This document shows, one piece after another, positions 1-7,640 of a stretch of DNA of 14,645 nt. The stretch covers positions 1 to 14,645 of the forward strand of contig URSN01000046.1 of assembly GCA_900550525.1 (NCBI GenBank). The letters are read 5' to 3'. The stretch's first letter is position 1. Every line of letters begins with the position of its first letter. Both the position numbers and the translations under genes were made by a program. The DNA is from an uncultured Eubacteriales bacterium (GTDB lineage: Bacteria > Bacillota > Clostridia > Christensenellales > CAG-138). The notes beneath the pieces were generated by a model. It searched no databases and was not told where the DNA came from. It was given only the letters and a program-made list of their open reading frames with translations.

Positions 1-139
1 TTACCTTCCCCGCTATACACATTTTGCGTGGCTTTTCTTTCTGAAATGCTCCGCCGGGAAATACAGGAAACGGATGATGGGGGTGGCCCGCCCGACGGCT
101 TCCATCCATCCCCCTCCCCGTTAAGGTTTCTTTTCTTTG

Positions 140-176
140 GTTCTTTCTTTTCTTTTCCTGAAAGAAAAGAAAGAAC
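140..176. terminator. A/T-rich purine/pyrimidine hairpin after the glycosyltransferase
   Basis: Positions 141-155 (T/C only) are the exact reverse complement of 161-175 (A/G only), with a 5-base loop TCCTG; a G-C pair at 140/176 extends the stem to 16 bp. It lies 28 bases past the stop of the minus-strand glycosyltransferase. A second T/C tract at 126-138 could pair with the same purine arm. It is not a classic GC stem followed by a U-run, so the terminator role is inferred from position and stem strength. It could also be only a repeat. The rest of 1-203 shows no gene that I can support. Confidence 0.4.
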
Positions 177-203
177 AGGAACAGAAATCGAAAACCGCCG
201 CCG

Positions 204-1523
204 TCAGAGCAGCGCTTCGGGGGCGCCCGTCTGCGCGGCAAGGCGCAGGAACTCCGGGTTTTGCGATAGCATGGGATCGCCATGCACGCACAGCGGGCGG
301 AACAGGTCCGTACAGCGCTCCCGGCTGCGGCGCGGCAGGGGTGGCGGCGGCGACGGCGCGGCGGCGATGAAGCGGGCATAGGGCGTATAGACGACGCGTC
401 CGCCCACGCCGGCGATGCGCACGCACAGCGCGGCCATCAAATGCGCGGCGGCGAACGTCTCGTCAAACCCGCCGAGGGAGAAGAACCGCTGCGCGCCGAC
501 CAGCAGCGCGCCCGATACGGCGGACACATCGCGCGTGCAGTTGGCGTACAGGTTCTGCGCCCGATCCGTCAGCGCGTCCCGGCGGCCGGCGAACAGCGCG
601 CGCGGCGCCTCGCTGCCCGGCGCGCAGGGGCAAAAGGCCAATCCGGCATGCACGAGCCTGCCCGCGCCGTCCACGACCTTCCCGCCGGCGGCCGCCACGC
701 CCGGCTGCTGCACCTGCTCGATGAGCCGCTCGAGCGCGTCGTGCGCGCCGAGCGTTAATCCTGCGTCGAGAAAGAGCAGCAGATCGCCCCGCGCGTGCCG
801 CGCCGCCTCGTTGACCAGCCGTGCGGCGTTCGTCTCGCCGGGGTGGGCGACCACCGTGGCGGCGCGCCGCTCATGCAGCGCCCGGTACCAGGCGCGCGTG
901 CGTGCATCCGGCAGCGTCCCGTCGGCGACGATCCGCTCAAACCGCCGGTAGGCGCTGCGCTGCTCGAACGACTCCAGCGTGCGCCCGACCGCGTCCGCAT
1001 CCCCTTCGCTGCGCACGATGACGGACACCAGCGGCTCGCCCGCGACGCCATAGCGCACGTCAAAGCTGCCGATGAACAGCCCCTGTCCCACCGTACCGCT
1101 GCGGCCGAGCCGGCGCAGGGCGTCCGATACGATGCGGCAGTTGCAGCACGGCGGTGGCGGCGCGCCGCAAAACAGCGCGCGCGGGATATGGCAGGCGCCG
1201 TCCGCCAGCGCGGCGGCGCGGTGGAACAGGGCATAGAGCGCATCCGCATCCTCGCGCCCGTCCGCACCGGCACGCGCGTACAGCTCCGCCGCGAGCACGA
1301 GCGCGGAGCCGGCATAGTTGTGCGAGAGCAGCGTCTCGGGAGACCAGGCCGGCCGGAACACGGGGCGCACGCGCCCGTCCGCCCCCGTCTGCACCGCATC
1401 GCCATAGATCAGCTCCGCACCATCCGCCGCCGCACGACGGATGAGCGCCGCCGCTTCGCCGGTGAGCGCGCCGCCCGCGCACAGCGCGACATACTCGCCG
1501 CGCAGCGTATCGATCCGCTCCAA
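204..1523 (-). CDS. Family-2 glycosyltransferase, N-terminally short, metal motifs eroded
   Basis: 439 residues. The first part reads like the second half of a GT2 domain: EYVALC, then ELIYGDA, then RPAWSPETLLSHNYAGS, as in the paired-GT2 proteins of O-antigen and exopolysaccharide clusters. A second GT2 domain follows, starting at PLVSVIVRSEGD, with GDLLLFLDAG, VDGAGRLVHAG, VSAVSGALLVG and GGFDETFA. The half-domain expected before EYVALC is missing. The usual DxD-type motifs are replaced (CAGGA for DHDDE-like; LDAG for NND-like), so activity is doubtful. I chose the TTG at 1523 because GGGAGGTG precedes it at a suitable distance and upstream sequence in this frame only overlaps the permease gene. 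It starts 2 bases after the permease stop, so translational coupling is likely. It may be a decayed paralogue or may have a non-catalytic role. Confidence 0.72.
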   Translation of the reverse strand: MERIDTLRGEYVALCAGGALTGEAAALIRRAAADGAELIYGDAVQTGADGRVRPVFRPAWSPETLLSHNYAGSALVLAAELYARAGADGREDADALYALFHRAAALADGACHIPRALFCGAPPPPCCNCRIVSDALRRLGRSGTVGQGLFIGSFDVRYGVAGEPLVSVIVRSEGDADAVGRTLESFEQRSAYRRFERIVADGTLPDARTRAWYRALHERRAATVVAHPGETNAARLVNEAARHARGDLLLFLDAGLTLGAHDALERLIEQVQQPGVAAAGGKVVDGAGRLVHAGLAFCPCAPGSEAPRALFAGRRDALTDRAQNLYANCTRDVSAVSGALLVGAQRFFSLGGFDETFAAAHLMAALCVRIAGVGGRVVYTPYARFIAAAPSPPPPLPRRSRERCTDLFRPLCVHGDPMLSQNPEFLRLAAQTGAPEALL

Positions 1524-1525
1524 CG

Positions 1526-2272
1526 TCAGAGCACCTCCCGATACGGCGCGTTCAGGCGACTGCTGCCCAGCGCGCCCAGCGCCGCCAGCGCCGCCATCGC
1601 GCACCAGAACCACAGCGCGCGCTGCCATGTCGGCGGCGGCGCGCCCGCTATGAGGCAGGCGCGCGTAGCGTCCACCACATAGCCGATGGGCGAGAGCCAC
1701 TGCGCGGCCGCCAGGCCGCCCGCGCGCGCCGCGGGCCACGCCACCGGCGTGAACCAGAACAGCAGCGAGAGCGTCAGCCGCATCCCGCGCGCCACGAACC
1801 GCCCGAAAAACGGCGCGAACATCGCCGCAAAATATCCCTCCGCCACGCCCTGCGCCATGCCGCACAGCAGGCAGTAGGGCAGCAGATACCAGCGCGGCGA
1901 GAGGCAGCCCGCCGCAGCCGCGCCGGCAAGCGCCGCCAGTAGCCAGGGCAGCGCGTGCAGCAGCGCCGCCGCCACGCGCGCCGGCGGCACAAGCGCGCTG
2001 CGGCACAGGTCGCGCCGCACCAGCGGCGCGAACACGAAATACGCGTTGGCGCTTGCCAGCAGCGCGTTTTCATAATAGAACCACGGCGCCAGCCCCGCCA
2101 GCAGCCAGACGGCGTACGGCGCGCCGGACTGCGCCCCGAGCGGCGAGACCGCCGCAAACAGGAACAGCGCGGCCGCGGCCTGCACCACATCGCTCAAAAA
2201 CGGAGCGGCATAGCCGCGCAGCCGCCCGACCGTATCCGCCGCCAAAAGTGCCATCCATTCGCGCATGCCCAT
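1526..2272 (-). CDS. ABC-2 type polysaccharide-export permease (Wzm/TagG-like)
   Basis: 248 residues with about six hydrophobic segments: near residues 24-45, 53-80, 100-124, 128-155, 167-182 and 221-240. The middle part, YYENALLASANAYFVFAPLV followed by a charged RRD, and the late FWFTPVAWPA and LSPIGYVVDATR stretches fit ABC-2 permeases that export lipid-linked polysaccharide. Such permeases work with a separate ATPase (Wzt/TagH), and none is present in this window. The adjacent glycosyltransferase supports a surface-glycan role. The start is ATG at 2272 or ATG at 2266; neither has a clear Shine-Dalgarno sequence, and a GC hairpin (2282-2310) sits just upstream. The family call is solid; the exported substrate is unknown. 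Confidence 0.75.
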   Translation of the reverse strand: MGMREWMALLAADTVGRLRGYAAPFLSDVVQAAAALFLFAAVSPLGAQSGAPYAVWLLAGLAPWFYYENALLASANAYFVFAPLVRRDLCRSALVPPARVAAALLHALPWLLAALAGAAAAGCLSPRWYLLPYCLLCGMAQGVAEGYFAAMFAPFFGRFVARGMRLTLSLLFWFTPVAWPAARAGGLAAAQWLSPIGYVVDATRACLIAGAPPPTWQRALWFWCAMAALAALGALGSSRLNAPYREVL

Positions 2273-2705
2273 AGCTTGCGCCCGCGCGCCGCGGCCTATG
2301 CGGCGCGCGGACGGGGCGTAAAATGCGCGCGGCGCGGACTCGTCGGGGAAACCACGGGCGCGGCCTGGGAAACCACGGGCGCTGCGTTTGGCAAATCTTC
2401 ATCATGGATGGATGCGGTGCGGCACGCGGCGGCAGGAACGATCTTCATCATGGGTGCGGGCGCGGCGCGCAGGATACGGAAAGACGGCGAGAAAGCCGTG
2501 GGCAGGCGCCCGTTTGTAAAGGCACGCGACGGGACAAGCGCGGCGTGCACGTGCGAGGGTCGGGCTGTGCAGAAGCAAAAACGAAAAGGCTGGTGCAAAG
2601 GCGCACCGCCGCAGCACTCCAGAAAATAGCTGTCCGAATAGCACAGCGAGACGGGCAGCGGCAGTACGAGCAAGCCGTATGCAGCGCCAAAGCCGCTCCG
2701 ACAAA
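2273..2705. other. Gene-poor junction between permease and broken nagA
   Basis: I see no supportable gene on either strand here; the open frames have no family resemblance and no ribosome binding site. Visible structure consists of a perfect 11-bp GC stem at 2282-2292/2300-2310, a 16-base direct repeat GGGAAACCACGGGCGC at 2346-2361 and 2367-2382 (21-base period), and a 13-base direct repeat ATCTTCATCATGG at 2395-2407 and 2441-2453. The stretch lies between a GC-rich glycan block and the truncated end of nagA, so it may be a rearrangement scar. No transposase or attachment site was seen. Confidence 0.5.
2282..2310. repeat. Perfect 11-bp GC hairpin upstream of the permease
   Basis: CCGCGCGCCGC at 2282-2292 is the exact reverse complement of 2300-2310, with a 7-base loop. 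The stem ends about 9 bases before the permease ATG, where a ribosome binding site would be expected. No U-run follows on either strand, so it is not a standard terminator. A role in limiting permease translation is inference. Confidence 0.5.
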
Positions 2706-3083
2706 CTATCGCGCTGTGTGCGGTGGAGAACAGGTTCTGCGAGAAGGTACGGAGATGCTTTGCAGCATCGTCTCCTTCGTCGCGCTTGAGAGCGTAGGAA
2801 CGATGGTCGTTGTGCCTCCAGCAAGGTGCACATGCAGCGCGCGTAGATAGGCCTCTTCCGTTCCGTCGCGGAAATCCGCGCCGCCGCCGCCGTGCACATG
2901 CGTATCCACAAACCCGGGGCACAGGTAAGCTCCACAGCCATCCAGTCGCCTCGCCCCCGGCACATCCGGCTGGTGGCCTACGCCAAAGCCGGCGATGCGG
3001 CCATCCTTTGCCATCAGCCACGCCTCCGGCCCGCACAGCCGCTCTGGCAGCACCAGCGTCACATTCGAAATCAGCGTTTCCAC
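2706..3083 (-). pseudogene. nagA: N-acetylglucosamine-6-phosphate deacetylase, N-terminal fragment
   Basis: 125 codons with a GTG start. The opening matches the NagA small beta domain (METLISNVTLVLPE..., MAKDGRIAGFG), followed by the metal-site motif PGFVDTHVHGGGG, ADFRDGTEEAYL, and AGGTTTIVPT. NagA hydrolyses GlcNAc-6-phosphate to GlcN-6-phosphate and acetate in the cytoplasm and is usually about 380 residues. Here similarity stops around TKETMLQSI (near 2765), and the remaining residues to the TAG stop are unrelated. Most of the TIM barrel and its catalytic Asp and His residues are missing, so the product should be inactive. The GTG overlaps the end of the esterase gene by 13 bases and has AAGGAG 8 bases upstream, so translation probably still starts. 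The rest of the gene is not found in any frame down to 2282. Confidence 0.85.
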
Positions 3084-4879
3084 GTCACTCGCTCCTTGTC
3101 ATCGTCCGGATGTGCTCCGCACAGCGCACACAGATCCGGGATATCCGTCAAAGCCAGCAGGCCGGGCCAGATCATGCTTTCCGGGAACAGATACGGATCC
3201 TGCGCCGTCAGTGTCTCCAGCGAATCCGGCATGCCCGTCAGCAAGCCCGGCGCGATATCCTCTCCTGCGCAGGCTGCAAGCAGCGCCAGCAGTGCGCAAA
3301 GGCCCTCGCCTTCGATACGAGCCGCCACACAGCCGGTCATCCGGCGCGCTGTATCAACTGCGCAAAGGATGTGTGCTACGCGCTCCGCCGTGAGATTCTC
3401 GCCCAGCACGAGCGCGGCGTTCCCCACGGCCGTTTCCCCATCATAAGCCGGCACGCGTTTGACCGTCGCTCCCATCATGCCGAACGGTGCCACCGTCAGC
3501 ACACCCGCCGGCGCGCCGCCCTCGATTCTTTCCATCACGCGCACACGCAGCACATCCCCGACCCGATTAGGCTGGAACACGCACTGCGTCGTCCGACCCG
3601 CTGCGCCGATAGAAAACCCGTCCGATGCCGGCACGGGCGCCGGCGCCGCGGGCAGTGCAGCGCGCAACGCGGCACGCAGGGCGCGGGCCGTTGGACGAAT
3701 CGGCTTTCCTTGCCTTAGCAGCGAAGCGTAGACGGCCTGCGGCCTGCCGCAATCCCGCCGCTCAGCACAGCGCAGCTCAACGTCCAACACAGGCGTCTCC
3801 ACCTCCGGCAACGCCTCTCGCTCCAACATTTCTCTTACGAACCATTCGTAAGCAAAGCGGCGCGTCTCGGCGCTGATCTCGTGGGCGCAGCTGGCAAACC
3901 GGGCCGTAAACCGCTCCCGCAGGCCCATGACGTCATAGAGTTCGGCCAGCTCCGCGGCCGTCTCACGCGCGCCGACAATGGGGAAGGAATCATACAGCGC
4001 GCCGTTGAGAAACAGCGGTTTAGGGAATGAGGACCACAGCAGATCCGCCTGATCGAATCCCTCCTGAGCGGAAATGCTCAGCAAGCTCTGCTCGCAGTCG
4101 CCAATGCCCGTTGGGTTGATCAGGCGCTGGCGGGACACGCATTGAATCGGCGAGCAATAGCGGATGCGATCATCCAGCGCCGAGAGATAGAGCGATTGTG
4201 TGCCCCCGCCGGATTGACCGGTACAGCCAATCCTGCCTGTATCCACATCCGGGCGTGTGCACAGATAGTCCAGCACAGCCACGCTGTCATGTGCAAACAG
4301 GGCCGCAACATTGCGCCCCAGCAAATAGGCCAGATTCCCTGCCTGCATGTGCATGCTGACCGAGAGCATATCCTCTGGAAGGCCGCCAAAGAGCTCCGCG
4401 AGCGCCTCCCTGTCGTATGGACATCGTTCTCCCTGGAAGAGCGGATCATAGGCGGCAGCAAGAATGCCATTGCGTGCCAGATTGGCGCAAAAGATCTGGT
4501 TTTCCCGGATCGTTTTGCCGTCCGACCAATGGCCGATGGAAACGACCAGTGCCGGATGCTTTCCAGCGCCGCAGCGCGGCACGTATACGTTGACTGGAAC
4601 GCAATATCCATGACGAAATACGAGCAGGATGTTCTCCACCGCATAACCGTCCAGGCAGAGGGAACCCGCGGGCAGCGCCCGCGCGTCGCCCAGTGTACGT
4701 AAGAGATCCGCATCCGTCAGGCTGCGGCACAGACGCTGGCGCACATCCTCTGCACGGTGTGTAAGCGCCTCCCTGTCGCCCGAAGCAAGGAGTGCGCGCA
4801 CCCGCTCTTCCCGCTGCCGGTATTTCTTTTCAAGCCCGGCTACGAGCCCCGCGTACAGCGGGTTATCCATAAACCCCAT
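3071..4879 (-). CDS. Alpha/beta hydrolase of the acetylxylan-esterase type, two-domain
   Basis: 602 residues. Residues 100-350 form an alpha/beta hydrolase fold: HPALVVSIGHWSDGK, then AAYDPLFQGER, then RIGCTGQSGGG with the nucleophile Ser223 in a GQSGG elbow, LFLNGALYDSFP with probable acid Asp298, and CAHEIS with probable His333. Residues about 430-590 resemble a second hydrolase domain whose nucleophile elbow is lost (ARIEGEGLCALLALLAA). The family includes carbohydrate esterases that remove acetyl or methyl groups. No secretion signal is visible, so a cytoplasmic role on imported sugars is likely. The start at 4879 follows AAAGGAGG by 5 bases. The gene lies between nagB and the nagA remnant and overlaps the latter, so it probably acts in the amino-sugar operon. 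The exact substrate is unknown. Confidence 0.75.
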   Translation of the reverse strand: MGFMDNPLYAGLVAGLEKKYRQREERVRALLASGDREALTHRAEDVRQRLCRSLTDADLLRTLGDARALPAGSLCLDGYAVENILLVFRHGYCVPVNVYVPRCGAGKHPALVVSIGHWSDGKTIRENQIFCANLARNGILAAAYDPLFQGERCPYDREALAELFGGLPEDMLSVSMHMQAGNLAYLLGRNVAALFAHDSVAVLDYLCTRPDVDTGRIGCTGQSGGGTQSLYLSALDDRIRYCSPIQCVSRQRLINPTGIGDCEQSLLSISAQEGFDQADLLWSSFPKPLFLNGALYDSFPIVGARETAAELAELYDVMGLRERFTARFASCAHEISAETRRFAYEWFVREMLEREALPEVETPVLDVELRCAERRDCGRPQAVYASLLRQGKPIRPTARALRAALRAALPAAPAPVPASDGFSIGAAGRTTQCVFQPNRVGDVLRVRVMERIEGGAPAGVLTVAPFGMMGATVKRVPAYDGETAVGNAALVLGENLTAERVAHILCAVDTARRMTGCVAARIEGEGLCALLALLAACAGEDIAPGLLTGMPDSLETLTAQDPYLFPESMIWPGLLALTDIPDLCALCGAHPDDDKERVTWKR

Positions 4880-4894
4880 GCGCGCCTCCTTTCC

Positions 4895-4909
4895 CGCCCG
4901 CTCCGGGCG
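4895..4909. repeat. Short GC hairpin between nagB and the esterase
   Basis: CGCCCG at 4895-4900 pairs exactly with CGGGCG at 4904-4909 around a 3-base loop. It lies in the 55-base gap between the nagB stop and the esterase ribosome binding site and is not followed by a U-run. It could set relative expression within the operon (for example by stabilising an mRNA end), but that is inference. Confidence 0.4.
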
Positions 4910-4934
4910 TCATTGCGTTTTTCCCCACGCGGTT

Positions 4935-6740
4935 TTACGCCAGATACTTGGCCAACACGTCCTCACTGCAGAGCGAAGCGGAGTCCTTGTCAATGAACAG
5001 ATGGAAATCCGGATGCGTTTTGAGCAGCGTGCCGGGCACCATGGGGTCCGTGGTCTCCGCGCGCAGCACGGCGGAGATGGCCTCCGCTTTGACGGCCTTG
5101 GGCACGGGTGCAACGATGGTGCGGCACTGCATGATGCGATACGGCGTCATGGAGATGGCCTGCTTAGGCACGTCATCTACGGTGGGGAACCATCCCTCGC
5201 CCACCTGCTGCTCCTTGCAGCGGTCGTTGAGGTTGACGACAATGTAGCTCTCTCGCGTTTCAAAATCAGCCGGCGGATCGTTGAAGGCGATGTGCGCATT
5301 CTCACCAATGCCTATGACTCCCACGTCGATGGGCAGCTCAGTCAGACGGGCGGTGAGCTCGGCGATATTCTTCTCCACATCGCCTTCGCCATTGACAAAA
5401 ACCGCTTCTTTAGGATGCACAATGTTGACAAAGCGCTCCGTAAGATACTTACGGAAAGATGCCCTATGCGTGACGGGCAGCGCCACATACTCATCCAGAT
5501 GGAACATGGTCACGCGCGACCAGTCCACGTTCTCCTTTACCAATGCATCCAGCGTCTCGAACTGCGAGGCGCCCGTAGACAGCACAACACGCGCATATCC
5601 TTTCTCCGCAATGGCCTCGTTGAGCTTCTTTGCGATAAGCGCCGCGGCTGCCTTGCCAAGTTCCTGTTTCGTTTCGCTGATGTTCAGATGCATAGTCCTC
5701 TCTCCTGCCTGATTGTTATTTTTTACAGTGCTGCGTTCGATCACGTCGGACTGCATGTAAATACTGAATGCCATCTGCTCGCCCTCGATCTCGTTGAGCA
5801 GGTACTGCACGGCCATGCGCCCCATCTCCTTGGTCGGCACGCGCACGGTAGTGAGCTTGGGGGTGGTCATGTGCGCGTAGACATTATCGTCCATGCCAAT
5901 GATGGACATATCGTCCGGCACGTGGACGCCACGCAGCAACATCGCCGAAAGCGCGCCCGCCGCCACAGAATCATTGTTGGCGGCAATGGCGGTATAGGAC
6001 CGCCCGGAGTCGAGCACACGGCTGGCAAGCTGTGCTCCCGCGGTAAAATCATCCGCCTCGGTGCTGGTGAAGATGTCCCGATCCTCACGCAACGGCACGC
6101 CCATCTCCCGGAAAAACGCACAAAACCCGCCGACATAGCTTCTCCGCGTGGCCTCGGATACATAATCAAGCGTGATGAGCGCCACATTTCGGTGCCCGCA
6201 GCGGTACAGTGTCTGCGCCGCCTGCCTGCCGCCGCGTTGATAATCGAAAAAGATGCCCCTTAGGTCGGGAAAGCCGTCCACCGCATCATCGCACACGATA
6301 ACGGGTGTTTTTCGCTCCTTCATGGCGCGCAGGCCTCTCGCCATAGCGGCGTTGATGCAATCCGTGGCGATGAGCACGCCTGCGACCATCTTGCTCGAAA
6401 GCCGCGAAAGAAATCCCTCTACATCCGGCGCATGCCGCTTACGGATAAACACAAGCATATTGTACCCATTTTGGCTGAGCGAACTCTCAATGCTCGTGAC
6501 AAGCGTCGTATAAAAGGGGTTTCGCAGCGAGGGCATGATTACTGCGATCTCACGGCTGGAGTTGGTTTTGAGGCTGCGTGCCCACTGGTTGGGTACATAC
6601 CCCATGCGTGCCGCGCAGCGTTCGATGGCGTCCCGTGCATCCGCGCTCACCGGATAGTCGCTGCCGCTGAGCACGCGCGAGACCGTCGTAATGGAATAGC
6701 CGGATTCCCTTGCCACATCCTTAATGGTCACAGATTCCAC
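4935..6740 (-). CDS. nagB: LacI-family regulator fused in frame to glucosamine-6-phosphate deaminase
   Basis: 601 residues in one frame. Residues 1-60 are a LacI helix-turn-helix (TIKDVARESGYSITTVSRVL, then GYVPNQWARSLKT). Residues 60-340 are the periplasmic-binding-like effector domain (IAVIMPSLRNPFY, SIIGMDDNVYAHMTTP, TTVRVPTKEMGRMAVQ). Residues 350-601 are a NagB-type deaminase: STGASQFETL, FHLDEYV with Asp416, and GIGENAHIAFNDP with His483. NagB converts GlcN-6-phosphate to fructose-6-phosphate and ammonia. The start is GTG at 6740 with GAGAGG 8 bases upstream. The joining residues are poorly folded-looking (KNNNQAGERT) and are encoded by a ribosome binding site plus a run of six A. The usual arrangement would be two genes, so this may be a recent fusion, a frameshifted stop or a sequencing error. 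Confidence 0.85.
   Translation of the reverse strand: MESVTIKDVARESGYSITTVSRVLSGSDYPVSADARDAIERCAARMGYVPNQWARSLKTNSSREIAVIMPSLRNPFYTTLVTSIESSLSQNGYNMLVFIRKRHAPDVEGFLSRLSSKMVAGVLIATDCINAAMARGLRAMKERKTPVIVCDDAVDGFPDLRGIFFDYQRGGRQAAQTLYRCGHRNVALITLDYVSEATRRSYVGGFCAFFREMGVPLREDRDIFTSTEADDFTAGAQLASRVLDSGRSYTAIAANNDSVAAGALSAMLLRGVHVPDDMSIIGMDDNVYAHMTTPKLTTVRVPTKEMGRMAVQYLLNEIEGEQMAFSIYMQSDVIERSTVKNNNQAGERTMHLNISETKQELGKAAAALIAKKLNEAIAEKGYARVVLSTGASQFETLDALVKENVDWSRVTMFHLDEYVALPVTHRASFRKYLTERFVNIVHPKEAVFVNGEGDVEKNIAELTARLTELPIDVGVIGIGENAHIAFNDPPADFETRESYIVVNLNDRCKEQQVGEGWFPTVDDVPKQAISMTPYRIMQCRTIVAPVPKAVKAEAISAVLRAETTDPMVPGTLLKTHPDFHLFIDKDSASLCSEDVLAKYLA
5691..5727 (-). promoter_or_regulatory. Internal nagB start and A6 run at the LacI/NagB join
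   Basis: On the minus strand, AGGAGAGAGG (5697-5706) stands just before an ATG at 5693, whose first residues MHLNISETK look like a normal NagB N-terminus; this would give a free 252-residue NagB. Upstream, GTA then AAAAAA (5719-5724) then TAAC shows that one extra A would create a TAA stop right after LacI ...STVKK. So the fused frame depends on a single base in a homopolymer, and separate NagB translation remains possible either way. Confidence 0.65.
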
Positions 6741-6777
6741 GGAATGATCCTCTCTCCCTGACGCCCACAGAAAATGA

Positions 6778-6795
6778 ATAGAATACGTTTTCTAT
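6778..6795. promoter_or_regulatory. Palindromic LacI-type operator for the nag operon
   Basis: On the minus strand the site reads ATAGAAAACGTATTCTAT: 6-base matching arms around a central ACGT, as expected for LacI/CcpA-class regulators. Outer AGAAAAT arms on both sides make a longer imperfect palindrome. It lies just downstream of the predicted transcription start and before the regulator's own start codon, so binding would block the promoter. Autoregulation by the adjacent LacI protein is inferred. Confidence 0.6.
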
Positions 6796-6803
6796 GATTT
6801 TCT

Positions 6804-6831
6804 ATTATACACGGGCCATAAGAATTGTCAA
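6804..6831 (-). promoter_or_regulatory. Sigma-A promoter of the lacI-nagB operon
   Basis: On the minus strand there is a perfect -35 TTGACA (6826-6831), a 16-bp spacer and a perfect -10 TATAAT (6804-6809). Transcription should start near 6797, leaving a leader of about 57 bases to the GTG at 6740. The operator at 6778-6795 overlaps the first transcribed bases. Confidence 0.8.
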
Positions 6832-6843
6832 CACCTAAAATCC

Positions 6844-6855
6844 GCAGACGTCTGC
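6844..6855. promoter_or_regulatory. 12-bp perfect palindrome upstream of the lacI promoter
   Basis: GCAGACGTCTGC is its own reverse complement and ends 12 bp upstream of the -35 element. On the minus strand it is followed by GGATTTT, so it could be a weak end signal for the membrane-protein gene upstream. Its ACGT centre also resembles a LacI-class operator. The sequence does not decide between these. Confidence 0.3.
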
Positions 6856-6950
6856 AAAACAAAGCAGCGCAGAAATCGGCACAAAATGACGCGTTCGGAC
6901 ATTCCCTGCCAGAACTCAGATTCTCATTCTATTTTAGCAAACGATTTCCA

Positions 6951-7613
6951 TCAGTTGTCGTCCGTTTGGCGGCAGCGATCCAATGCCGGTCGCTGGATGC
7001 AGCAGAGCACAAAACAAAGATAGGAGAAGAAACAGATCAGCAGCAGCGGTGCAAGGAACGGGAAACTCGCCACCATCGCCAGCACGAACAGAATCAGCAC
7101 TGCATCGCAAGCAAGGTTGCGTTTCAGTTCGCATATAAGCAGAATTGCCGCATTTTTGAATGCCTGCGCCAGCGACAGTTCCAGATAGGCCAGCTGCATA
7201 AAGACGTGCATGCCGAGGTTGAAACTTGTAAACGCCATCACCAGGCAGGCCGCAGCGGCGATGACGTTGGTCTGCTCGCCCCGCCACCCCACGTAATAGG
7301 CGCCGTACCCACACACGGCCAACGCTGCACCAAGTACGATTCCTGCCGCCGTAGAACGCCAAAAATCACGCCGAAAAGTCGTCATCATTCCTCGCCACAT
7401 GCGGTAATCAAACGGTTTTCGGTATAGCATGTCCAGCACGATTCGGTTCATAGCGGCGATTGCTGCCGGAATGGTAACCACCGGCAGGCAAAGCAGCAGA
7501 AACAGTACGTTGAGCTTGATGAGCTCAATCCAGTACAGACGAAACAGCCGCCATGCAGACAGCCGTCCTCTCGCTTCCTGTTCCGTCTCGCACCGTCTCC
7601 CTTGCTGTTCCAT
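6951..7613 (-). CDS. YesL/DUF624 family integral membrane protein
   Basis: 220 residues. After a charged N-terminus comes the family opening FRLYWIELIKLNVLFLLLCLPVVTIPAAIAAMNR, then about four more hydrophobic segments (near residues 88-108, 116-135, 140-160 and 170-200) and a basic tail. This matches YesL-type proteins of about 210 residues, which accompany carbohydrate-uptake and polysaccharide-degradation genes in Bacillota; their biochemical role is not established. The start at 7613 has AGGAG 6 bases upstream. It is upstream of the lacI-nagB operon on the same strand but has its own promoter and is separated by 210 bases, so it is probably a separate unit within the same sugar-use region. 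Confidence 0.85.
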   Translation of the reverse strand: MEQQGRRCETEQEARGRLSAWRLFRLYWIELIKLNVLFLLLCLPVVTIPAAIAAMNRIVLDMLYRKPFDYRMWRGMMTTFRRDFWRSTAAGIVLGAALAVCGYGAYYVGWRGEQTNVIAAAACLVMAFTSFNLGMHVFMQLAYLELSLAQAFKNAAILLICELKRNLACDAVLILFVLAMVASFPFLAPLLLICFFSYLCFVLCCIQRPALDRCRQTDDN

Positions 7614-7640
7614 AATCCACTCCTACATGCTTTGCCCATC

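Noticed and set aside
1524..2006. A longer N-terminus for the glycosyltransferase
   Set aside because: This part overlaps the permease gene in another frame and is low-complexity; the missing half-domain is not encoded there.
4878..6263. A 461-codon plus-strand frame opposite nagB/lacI
   Set aside because: The opposite strand encodes clear NagB and LacI motifs; this frame has none and no start signal.
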